Positions 16,009-22,740 of a stretch of DNA of 64,000 nt are shown here, one piece after another. The translations under genes and the position numbers were made by a program. The notes below the pieces were generated by a model. The model did no database searches. It was not told the DNA's origin and saw only the letters and a list, made by a program, of their open reading frames with translations. Every line of letters begins with the position of its first letter. The stretch's first letter is position 1. Origin of the DNA: Allomuricauda sp. (GTDB lineage Bacteria > Bacteroidota > Bacteroidia > Flavobacteriales > Flavobacteriaceae); the NCBI GenBank assembly GCA_003712125.1, contig RHLF01000001.1:310001-374000 (forward strand). Direction: 5' to 3'.

Positions 16009-17349
16009 TTAGTTGTCGAATGATAAATCTCTCTCCAATTTTGGTGCTGGTTTGTTCCAGTTGGTCATGTTCTGAACCACCCCTTCGTAATAGTTCAATA
16101 CATTTTTGTCCATTAATTGAACAAACTTCTTTACGCTGCCAAATGATGCACCCAGATCAGTTAGGAAGGTGATATGGAAGGCCTGAACCTCTTTACCCTT
16201 CGTCAAATCATTAAGAGAATCAAGATCATTTAAATTGAGAATAAGATTTTCCCTGGCAAATTTGACATCCGCCTCCAACCATAGGTCTTTTTGAATCTTA
16301 TTAAAAGATGTTTCGCTTTTGGTTTTAGAATTTTCCAACTGCCTAATTATCCAACTGTTTCTTGCTACTGTTCCCTTATTTAAAGGGGGTGTCACTTTGA
16401 CCGACATGGCACATGTACGTTTCTCAAAATCTAATCGTATTCGAATATCGGACACTGAGTCTTTTACACTCAGATTTCCATTTAAGACAAAGTTTTGAGC
16501 AAGTTTCTTAATGTCTTCTTTTAGGGAATTATCCGTCCTATTTGTTGACTTGACCAGTACACCCAATTTTCTGCTGAGCAGAAGTGCCATGTCTTTTTCC
16601 TCTTGGTGCCAACTCACCACCGCCTCTTCAACCATGGGGTCGCTTAGCCTGAGTTTCTTGTTAGCTTTAATCGCCTCCAAGGTTTCTTTCCAACCCACCT
16701 TCATACTATGAAAACCGACAACCCCAGAAATTGGGCTATCAAAGTAACTGAGTACTTCGCGCATGATTTCAATCTGGTCTTCGTCTTTTATGTTATGCTC
16801 GTTTTTAAAGAGAAGCAATTGGCCCCGAGTTAAAATGTAGGTCCATGATAAATGGTACAGACTTATACTCTTGGGCACTCTAATAGTTAGGGGAGAATGG
16901 TTTGGGTTGGAGACAAATTCGTTCGAAACTGTCACCATGGTTCGTACACCAAGACTTTTGGCAATTTTGATATACGTCTCAACTTGACCAACATCTATGC
17001 CGTTCGTTTTACTCTTCATCTCAAAGAACGCGACCTCTTTCACCTTACCTGAAGTGATATTGACCACCATACCATCTATTCGAGAGTTACTTATGTCCGG
17101 AAAGACAACCTCGGTCAAATAAAACAATTTGCCTGAACGTGATAATTTTAAATCCTTGAAAACGCCTTGCCTGAATTCATCCACCAATCGGAGGGTAGAA
17201 AGAAAAATTGAAGTCAATGCCATTTCATCACCGGTCTTCAAAGTTGGGATCAACTTGGCCGTCTGCGCCTTGATCTGACCCGTTTCAATGAAATGTTCAA
17301 ATTGTTCTTTTTTGATGCCAACCAGTTTGGTCAACTTCTTTCTAAACAT
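16009..17349 (-). CDS. Putative PD-(D/E)XK nuclease-fold protein, family not recognised
   Basis: 446 aa, no signal or membrane segment. Residues ~85-135 contain ISNSRIDGMVV, then a strand pair and VAFFEMKSKTNGIDVGQVETY: an Asp, an E-x-K and a Gln-helix spaced as in PD-(D/E)XK nucleases. The remaining ~300 residues have no recognised domain; WHQEEKDMALLLSRKLGVLV is in the middle and a second alpha/beta region (VRIRLDFEKRTC..., FHITFLTDLG) near the end. The start ATG at 17349 follows AT-rich sequence with two copies of TATATATAATA. It is the farthest-upstream gene of the minus-strand set and divergent from the regulator operon at 18191, making joint control possible. Confidence 0.55.
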   Translation of the reverse strand: MFRKKLTKLVGIKKEQFEHFIETGQIKAQTAKLIPTLKTGDEMALTSIFLSTLRLVDEFRQGVFKDLKLSRSGKLFYLTEVVFPDISNSRIDGMVVNITSGKVKEVAFFEMKSKTNGIDVGQVETYIKIAKSLGVRTMVTVSNEFVSNPNHSPLTIRVPKSISLYHLSWTYILTRGQLLLFKNEHNIKDEDQIEIMREVLSYFDSPISGVVGFHSMKVGWKETLEAIKANKKLRLSDPMVEEAVVSWHQEEKDMALLLSRKLGVLVKSTNRTDNSLKEDIKKLAQNFVLNGNLSVKDSVSDIRIRLDFEKRTCAMSVKVTPPLNKGTVARNSWIIRQLENSKTKSETSFNKIQKDLWLEADVKFARENLILNLNDLDSLNDLTKGKEVQAFHITFLTDLGASFGSVKKFVQLMDKNVLNYYEGVVQNMTNWNKPAPKLERDLSFDN

Positions 17350-17659
17350 GGTTCTACGAATTGGTTAGTATATATAATACAGGGGGAGGTTTACAATATA
17401 TATAATAGAATCGTAAGTTAATGATATGCGTTTTAAACTTATTGAATGAAATCCACAGAATTTATATGGTTTTTCTTCAATGTTTTGGCACTTCTTTAAT
17501 TCATAACAATAATTGAATTTTATGTTTTTCGTAAAGAAGATTGACTACGCCAACTATTATTTTGCTTAATCCACCTGCACCAAGAGTAAATTTAGAGTGC
17601 ATTTTCTGGATGAATAAAATTGCTATTTGTTAAATTATTTAAATTTTTTTAAATATATA
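17350..17659. other. Non-coding AT-rich stretch upstream of the nuclease-like gene
   Basis: No ORF of credible length. Two near-copies of TATATATAATA at about 17368-17404 lie just upstream of the minus-strand gene and may be its promoter area. TTGCTATTTGT at about 17620 is repeated at 17661, part of the next promoter. Confidence 0.4.
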
Positions 17660-17690
17660 TTTGCTATTTGTAAAAGTATTACTATCTTTA
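17660..17690 (+). promoter_or_regulatory. Strong Bacteroidota-type promoter inside the non-coding region
   Basis: TTTG at 17660-17663, 19 bp spacer, TATCTTTA at 17683-17690. This matches the -33/-7 consensus (TTTG, TAnnTTTG) except for the last base. It points rightwards although the nearest ORF starts about 500 bp downstream. Confidence 0.55.
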
Positions 17691-17696
17691 AGACAT

Positions 17697-18166
17697 CTAT
17701 AAGTTCTTTGATTTCAAATAAAGTATTTGTCGTTGATTACCATTTCTGGTTTTGCAAAAAATGGGAAATGGTTTACTTAAAATGATGTTTATTGAATAGG
17801 AAAATTAGGTTAAAGCAGGTTGACTTTAACACCTAGGTTAACTAGGTCCAACTTCTGGATTTAATTAGTAATGTAGCGTACTCTGTTAAGTTCCGAAATA
17901 TCAACAAGCACTTCCCCGTCACATTATAAGTGTGAAGAAAGTGCAAAAAGTCATATCTATTACAGATGATTGATATGTCTTTTCTTTTTCATTTTTCTAT
18001 GTATAAACTTTTAGTCTAATTGATTCTATATAATTGATTTAACTGAAATCACATAAGGGGCGTGGTCATTTTAGCCATTGGTTTTAATATAGTTTTCATC
18101 GCGACGGATAATCATTAATGTCTCAATGGGTTCTTAACAGTGGTGATGTAAAACTCAAGAATTGAT
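17697..18166 (+). other. Structured non-coding region; candidate long leader or small RNA
   Basis: Some 470 bp downstream of a strong promoter with no ORF. Inverted repeats in order: ACCATTTC/GAAATGGT (17739-17772), TAGGTTAAAG/CTTTAACACCTA (17806-17835), GCACTT..TCACA/TGTGA..AAGTGC (17908-17944), CATATC/GATATG (17952-17977). The third is followed by A-rich, not T-rich, sequence, so these are not simple terminators. After 17980 the sequence is plain and AT-rich up to the small protein gene at 18191. Confidence 0.4.
17831..17847. promoter_or_regulatory. Operator-like palindrome
   Basis: ACCTAGGTTAACTAGGT is a near-perfect 17-bp palindrome around GTTAAC and overlaps the right arm of the preceding hairpin. 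It lies about 360 bp upstream of an operon with an XRE repressor, so it is a candidate binding site for it. Confidence 0.35.
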
Positions 18167-18190
18167 TTGAGCAAGACAAATACGATTCGC

Positions 18191-18460
18191 ATGAAAAATT
18201 TGGGCTACAACATTGAAGAGCTAATTAAGGTCATTGATCACATTTTAGAAAATGACCTTATTACTTCCGAAGGTGATAAGAGTAGGTTGCTTTACATCAA
18301 ATCTCTGGTTTTTGAACATCAGAAGAAATTATGTGCCTGTGATGACTCGGTATCAAACAAGGAAGATGAGTGTAATTCCAATTTGTGGAAAGAATTAATC
18401 CGTGACATTTTGAGAATCTTATTGGAAATTTTTTTAAGAGGGGGCGGACCATATTTTTAA
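18191..18460 (+). CDS. Small hypothetical protein paired with an XRE regulator
   Basis: 89 aa from the ATG at 18191 (a TTG at 18167 would add eight residues). No known family. The first half is helical (NIEELIKVIDHILENDLI), the middle has CAC and a second Cys, and the C-terminus is a hydrophobic helix WKELIRDILRILLEIFLRGG ending in Gly-Gly-Gly-Pro. The stop is two bases before the ATG of the XRE gene, so both are one operon. The arrangement resembles a toxin or small effector with its repressor, but order and size alone do not prove it. Confidence 0.5.
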   Translation: MKNLGYNIEELIKVIDHILENDLITSEGDKSRLLYIKSLVFEHQKKLCACDDSVSNKEDECNSNLWKELIRDILRILLEIFLRGGGPYF

Positions 18461-18462
18461 CC

Positions 18463-18756
18463 ATGAAAGAAGTTGGAGAAGTAATAAAGGAATTGAGAAA
18501 TAGAGCAGGTTATTCACAGGCTGAATTTGCAAGTGCTTGTTCTATTTCTCCTTCCTATATGTCTCAAATCGAGTCTGGAAGGTTACCTCACCTTAATAAT
18601 CTTCGAAAAATTGCAGAAGTACTCGATATCCCAGTACAATTAATCTACTTTTTAAGTTTAAAACCAGAAAATATTAAGGAAGAGAAGAGAGAAGCATTTG
18701 AACTAATATTTCCAGCAGTAAAAGAAATGATGGTAAAAACTTTAATGGATAACTAA
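18463..18756 (+). CDS. XRE-family helix-turn-helix regulator
   Basis: 97 aa. Residues 6-62 are a Cro/C1-type HTH: VIKELRNRAGYSQAEFASAC, SISPSYMSQIESGR and LNNLRKIAEVLDIPVQLIYF, with the recognition helix in SPSYMSQIESG. The C-terminal 30 residues are helical (EKREAFELIFPAVKEMM) and could dimerise. Likely represses its own operon or the island. Its upstream gene ends two bases before its ATG. Base composition is A/T-rich like the rest of the island. Confidence 0.85.
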   Translation: MKEVGEVIKELRNRAGYSQAEFASACSISPSYMSQIESGRLPHLNNLRKIAEVLDIPVQLIYFLSLKPENIKEEKREAFELIFPAVKEMMVKTLMDN

Positions 18757-18826
18757 TTTGCCACCTTTTCTTAATTAAGTTAAACATAGAACATTTTCCT
18801 GCAATATTTATTTCTAAAATCATACC

Positions 18827-19612
18827 TCAATCAAAAAGGTTGGTCTTGGGTTTCTCCGGATAGGCAATTGCAATCTGCTCGTAGTGCACCGGATCTATAA
18901 TCTCAGGGCGGTTGGGGTCAATCGTACGTGAATACAGCTCTTTGGTCACCGGGTAGGCCTCCAATTCGCCTTCGAAAAGGTCATCCGTGATCATGGCCTG
19001 TACTTCATCTGCCGTAAGGCCATTGTACAACCATTCGTCTTTGTTCCCGTAATCGATAATGACGGGTCGCCTTCTTTTATCGTTGTGGATTTCGGCAAAT
19101 AGAGGGGTGGCTTCTTTGGTCAGTACCGAGAAGGTTCTTCTGCCATCTGCCGTATTGGTATAGATACCTGCCAAAAACAGGGGGTCGTCATCTTTTCGTT
19201 TGAAATAAAAGGGCACCTTAAAATCTTTGCCCTTAACCTTAACTTTCGTATTGTGCGGTTCAAAGAACCCATCAACGGGAATCAAACAACGCTGGTTTTC
19301 CCAGGCGTACCGATAAATGAAATGGTCAAAAAGCTTTTCAGATTTCGAATTGAGCCCCCCAAAGGTCTTGGGGTTTTTGAAATATTCTTTGTAATCGGCC
19401 TGCTTTTCTTTTGCGGGCATGATGCCCCACATATTGGGCGATAAAAAATCGGGGCGTTCTTGGGTGATCGTCCACATAATGGGATGGCTCCACCCATTGG
19501 CACTGAAATAGATCAATTCAAGGTCATCGGGCACCTCGCCCAAGGAGGCGCGCAAATTGGCCCATTCTTGAAGGTCTTTTTTCTTTCTTGATTGCCGGGT
19601 GTTGTAGCACAT
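18827..19612 (-). CDS. SRAP-domain protein (YedK/HMCES family)
   Basis: 261 aa beginning Met-Cys; Cys2 becomes the N-terminal catalytic residue after Met removal and forms a thiazolidine link with abasic sites in single-stranded DNA. The family landmarks are present: NQRCLIPVDGFFEPHN (active-site Glu), FLAGIYTN, FSVLTKEATPLFAEIHNDKRRRPVI (conserved His). The usual length in Bacteroidota is about 230-260. SRAP proteins protect abasic sites from error-prone repair. The return of a G/C-richer composition marks the end of the island. Confidence 0.92.
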   Translation of the reverse strand: MCYNTRQSRKKKDLQEWANLRASLGEVPDDLELIYFSANGWSHPIMWTITQERPDFLSPNMWGIMPAKEKQADYKEYFKNPKTFGGLNSKSEKLFDHFIYRYAWENQRCLIPVDGFFEPHNTKVKVKGKDFKVPFYFKRKDDDPLFLAGIYTNTADGRRTFSVLTKEATPLFAEIHNDKRRRPVIIDYGNKDEWLYNGLTADEVQAMITDDLFEGELEAYPVTKELYSRTIDPNRPEIIDPVHYEQIAIAYPEKPKTNLFD

Positions 19613-19722
19613 CCGATTAAGATAGAAAATTTACCGATACGATAAGATTGGGTTGTAACAAGGAGCCCAGTTATCCAACGAAACTAACCCTAAATGATTA
19701 GCCGGTTGCAGCCACGGCTGGC

Positions 19723-20730
19723 TTACTTTTTTAAGCCCACGATGTCCTCTAAGAAGGCATTGGTCTCTTTGCGAACCGAGGCCACATCTTTTGAAGAAAT
19801 ATAGGAGGTCATGACATGGTCGCCCGCCTCAGGAAAGGCCACTTTTTCCTTTTGTGCCAAGGGGGTGCCCAAATCGTCAAACATCTCGAGCATGGCGGGT
19901 ACCGAAACGACACTGTCTTGGTGAATGTCGTCTTTGTAGTAATACCCCATAAAAACGGGCTGTGTGACTGCGGCAAAGGCCTCTTCGGTCATGGTGACAT
20001 CCAAAAGGGCCTGCAAATGGGTCAGCGCCTCAATGCGGTATTTGGTGGTCCAGTATTGGTTTTTAAGGTCGATATCGGTATCAAACTCATGATAGTCGCT
20101 GCCTTTTACAGCCCGAAGCACCTGCAGCCCCCACGGCCCGGACATAAACTTGGCATTGGGATCAAATATTTCAATATTGGGTGAATACAACAACAAAGCA
20201 GCCACATCAGGGTCGTTTTTGGCCAAATGAAGGGCCAAGGTGCCTCCGGTAGAGGTGCCCATTAAAATGACCTTTTCCCCCAATTGCTTGCCCACCGCCA
20301 AGGCTTCTTCAGCCGACTCGAGCAAGGTCTCGGCCGTCAGCTCCAACATGGGCTCTTCTTCGGTAATACCATGGCCCGCCAATCTTGGTAGGTACAAGTT
20401 GCAACCGTAACGCTTGGCGGTTTCGGTATGTACGGGATCACCCTCTTCTTGACTTGCCGACCAGCCATGAAGGTACACGATGCTGTAGGCCGTTTTTTGG
20501 GGAATGCTGTCGAACCAGATAATCCGTGCCTCATTGTCCGATTTGATATTGGGAACGGCAGCCTCATGCTGTGCGATCTGTTGTTCAAGAGCCCTTAGGT
20601 CAGCGGGTACCTCAGGTGTTTTTTGGTCCAAACTGGGCTGTTCGACCTTGGGGCCGAGCAGAAAAACTACCACCATGAGGCCCAACACTACGGCCAATAC
20701 CTTAACCAATTTGAACAAAATTCTTTTCAT
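19723..20730 (-). CDS. Alpha/beta hydrolase with N-terminal membrane anchor
   Basis: 335 aa. A hydrophobic segment at residues 7-27 (VLAVVLGLMVVVFLLG) acts as anchor or uncleaved signal. The hydrolase core includes YSIVYLHGWSAS (oxyanion strand), nucleophile elbow GTSTGGTLAL (Ser ~160) and a late His in AGDHVMTSYI. This resembles carboxylesterase/monoacylglycerol-lipase-like enzymes; substrate unknown. The gene begins 12 bp after the LRR lipoprotein on the same strand, suggesting co-transcription of two envelope proteins. Confidence 0.82.
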   Translation of the reverse strand: MKRILFKLVKVLAVVLGLMVVVFLLGPKVEQPSLDQKTPEVPADLRALEQQIAQHEAAVPNIKSDNEARIIWFDSIPQKTAYSIVYLHGWSASQEEGDPVHTETAKRYGCNLYLPRLAGHGITEEEPMLELTAETLLESAEEALAVGKQLGEKVILMGTSTGGTLALHLAKNDPDVAALLLYSPNIEIFDPNAKFMSGPWGLQVLRAVKGSDYHEFDTDIDLKNQYWTTKYRIEALTHLQALLDVTMTEEAFAAVTQPVFMGYYYKDDIHQDSVVSVPAMLEMFDDLGTPLAQKEKVAFPEAGDHVMTSYISSKDVASVRKETNAFLEDIVGLKK

Positions 20731-20742
20731 GTGCTTTCTATT

Positions 20743-21405
20743 TTACTCGCAGTCCAAAGCATAGCCATCCTCATCATCTTTGCTCCAATCCGTAGGGATG
20801 GCGTCCAATTGGGTCTGATTGACCAAGATACAGGTCAAGGGATTGCCCACGACCGTAAAATCAGTTAATGCAGGGTTATTGGATACATCTATGGATGCCA
20901 GGTTATTTTCTGAAAGATTGAGCAATTGCAAGGCCCCATTGTCAACTACATTAATCGCGGTCAACGCATTGCGATCGGCCCCCACCTTTTCTAAAATGGT
21001 CAATCCCATAAGGTTGAGATTGTCTATCACATTGTCTTCGACCCATAAAAACTTTAGGGTGGGCACTCCGCTCACATCAACCGTGCTCAGGTTGTTGTTA
21101 CGGGCACTGAGGTTTTCCAATTGTACAAATCCTTCTATACCCGATAAATTGGTAATGCCCTTATCATCGACCACCAAACTGGTCACATCATCAATGCGAT
21201 CATTGCGGACCTCACCATCAACCAAATCATCAATATCCAAATCGACCAAGGCCTGTTCAAAATTACTATCGGCAATGGCTGTTGTGGCAACCTGTTGTGG
21301 GCTGTCATCTTCTGCAGGTGGGATTACCGTATTTTCGCTGTCGGTAGAACAGCCTAAAACCGTCATACCTAGTACGACCGTAAAGATTATTTTGATTGTT
21401 TTCAT
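20743..21405 (-). CDS. Leucine-rich-repeat lipoprotein
   Basis: 220 aa. Lipoprotein signal with lipobox VLGCS (Cys19), then an acidic linker. From about residue 70 there are about six LRR units of 20-23 residues with the pattern L..L..x.N.L..ID/V (LENLSARNNNLSTVDVSG, LQLLNLSENNLASIDVSN). Such internalin-like LRR lipoproteins of Bacteroidota are surface binding proteins of unknown ligand. The last segment has CILVNQTQLDAIP followed by DGYALDC, a common C-terminal cap with two Cys that may pair. Confidence 0.85.
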   Translation of the reverse strand: MKTIKIIFTVVLGMTVLGCSTDSENTVIPPAEDDSPQQVATTAIADSNFEQALVDLDIDDLVDGEVRNDRIDDVTSLVVDDKGITNLSGIEGFVQLENLSARNNNLSTVDVSGVPTLKFLWVEDNVIDNLNLMGLTILEKVGADRNALTAINVVDNGALQLLNLSENNLASIDVSNNPALTDFTVVGNPLTCILVNQTQLDAIPTDWSKDDEDGYALDCE

Positions 21406-21472
21406 AGCGGTTCAAAAATACTATTTTTTACAATAGGTATTTTATGGTAAATTCAGGGCGTATTGAAGTACT

Positions 21473-22726
21473 ATGGGCAAGGCATTGCGCTTGTTAAAAC
21501 TCTTGGGGCCCGGCCTGTTGTTTGCCAGCATGGCCATCGGAACATCGCATTTGGTTTTATCTACCAAAGGTGGGGCCCAATACGGTTGGGTGATGGTCAT
21601 CCCCATCATTTTGGCCAATGTATTAAAGTATCCCTTTTTTGAATTTGGGATCCGTTATACCCACGTTACCGAAAAAACGCTAATTCAAGGCTACTCCAAC
21701 CTCGGCAAGGGGTATTTATGGACCTATACCCTGGTGACCCTGGTATCTACCTTTACCATTTTGGCCGCTTTGTACGTGGTCACCGCCGGACTCTTTATTA
21801 ACCTGTTCCAAATTTCGGAGGTATCGGTAAGCCTGGCTGCCCTGGGCTTGTTCGTTTTTATCAGTGCCATTTTGATCGTTGGCCGTTATCGGTTTTTAGA
21901 AAATTCACTCAAATTGGTCATTGCCGTGCTCTTTGTCGCCCTTTTGGTAACAACCGTCTTGGTATTGGTCAAGGGACCTATGTCAGATACCACTAATTTT
22001 GAGCGGCCCCATATCTTCAACGAGGTAGGCGTACTGTTCTTGATCAGTTTGGTCGGCTGGATGCCCACGGCGGTCGAAGCTTCAGGCTGGGTAAGCCTTT
22101 GGAGTATCGAAAAGCTTAAAACCGCAAAACAAAAACCCACCTTAAAGGAAGCCCTTGGCGAATTCAACTTGGGTTATTTTTTAACCGCCGTTTTGGCCAT
22201 TTTCTTTTTGGTGATCGGTTGGATGACGTTTTACGGTACCGGTATCGAGTTAAGTGGCAATGCCACCACCTTTGCCGATCAGGTGGTCACCTTATTCACC
22301 ACCCATATTGGAGATTGGGCGTACATCATCATTGCCGTGGCAGCCTTTGCCACCATGTTCAGTACCTGCATGACAGCCCATGATGCAGTTTCACGGGTAA
22401 GTTTGGATGTATTGGGCAAATTGATGCCCACGAAAAAAGTATTCGAAAAGAAATCTGCCTTTGTGCTTATGGTGCTGCTTATGGCCGCCATCAACTGGAT
22501 GGTCATTTCCATTTTTAGCGCCAATATGGGCAACCTGGTTGCCTTGGCCACCTTTGTTTCGTTTGTGATGGCCCCCATTATAGGGTGGATGAATCTAAAA
22601 GCGGTTATGGGTGATGATATGCCCTTGGAACAACGCCCAAAACTAGGGTTGCGCATCTTGACCTACCTCGGAATGGTCTTCCTTGCTGCATTTGCGCTGT
22701 ACTACTGCTATATTCTGTTGCAATAG
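21473..22726 (+). CDS. Nramp-family transporter without the canonical DPGN motif
   Basis: 417 aa, about 11 membrane helices. The opening GPGLLFASMAIGTSHLV occupies the place of TM1, where Mn/Fe Nramp proteins have DPGN that binds metal; here it is AIGTS. TM6, normally carrying A-x-M-P-H, has GWMPTAVEASGW, so a Met-Pro pair remains. The rest follows the Nramp fold, including STCMTAHDAVSRVSLDVLG in the TM7-8 region. Bacteroidota have many such divergent members annotated as divalent metal transporters. The lack of the TM1 Asp/Asn makes Mn2+ transport uncertain. Confidence 0.8.
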   Translation: MGKALRLLKLLGPGLLFASMAIGTSHLVLSTKGGAQYGWVMVIPIILANVLKYPFFEFGIRYTHVTEKTLIQGYSNLGKGYLWTYTLVTLVSTFTILAALYVVTAGLFINLFQISEVSVSLAALGLFVFISAILIVGRYRFLENSLKLVIAVLFVALLVTTVLVLVKGPMSDTTNFERPHIFNEVGVLFLISLVGWMPTAVEASGWVSLWSIEKLKTAKQKPTLKEALGEFNLGYFLTAVLAIFFLVIGWMTFYGTGIELSGNATTFADQVVTLFTTHIGDWAYIIIAVAAFATMFSTCMTAHDAVSRVSLDVLGKLMPTKKVFEKKSAFVLMVLLMAAINWMVISIFSANMGNLVALATFVSFVMAPIIGWMNLKAVMGDDMPLEQRPKLGLRILTYLGMVFLAAFALYYCYILLQ

Positions 22727-22740
22727 CCCCTAAAAGTCAC

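Larger units (their letters stand above)
11384..18790. mobile_element. AT-rich accessory island next to tRNA-Leu (boundaries approximate)
   Basis: Codon third positions and spacers in this stretch are visibly A/T-rich compared with both flanks, which use G/C far more. Content is nucleases, a HEPN-motif protein, a gene remnant, an XRE regulator and hypothetical proteins, flanked by tRNA-Leu with a duplicated 3' end on the left and core genes (SRAP protein) on the right. No integrase, transposase, relaxase or plasmid gene is visible, so it is either a decayed integrative element or a hotspot filled by homologous exchange. Confidence 0.5.

Noticed and set aside
17368-17404. TATATATAATA repeats as a replication origin or att site
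   Set aside because: Only two short copies; there are no DnaA boxes or rep gene, and such AT strings are common in promoters of AT-rich DNA.
17697-18166. Retron or type III toxin-antitoxin RNA
   Set aside because: There is no reverse transcriptase and no tandem repeated RNA unit; hairpins alone do not support either.
20819-21436. Plus-strand frame of 205 residues opposite the LRR lipoprotein
   Set aside because: Antisense shadow created by LRR codon use; the minus-strand frame has a signal peptide and repeats.
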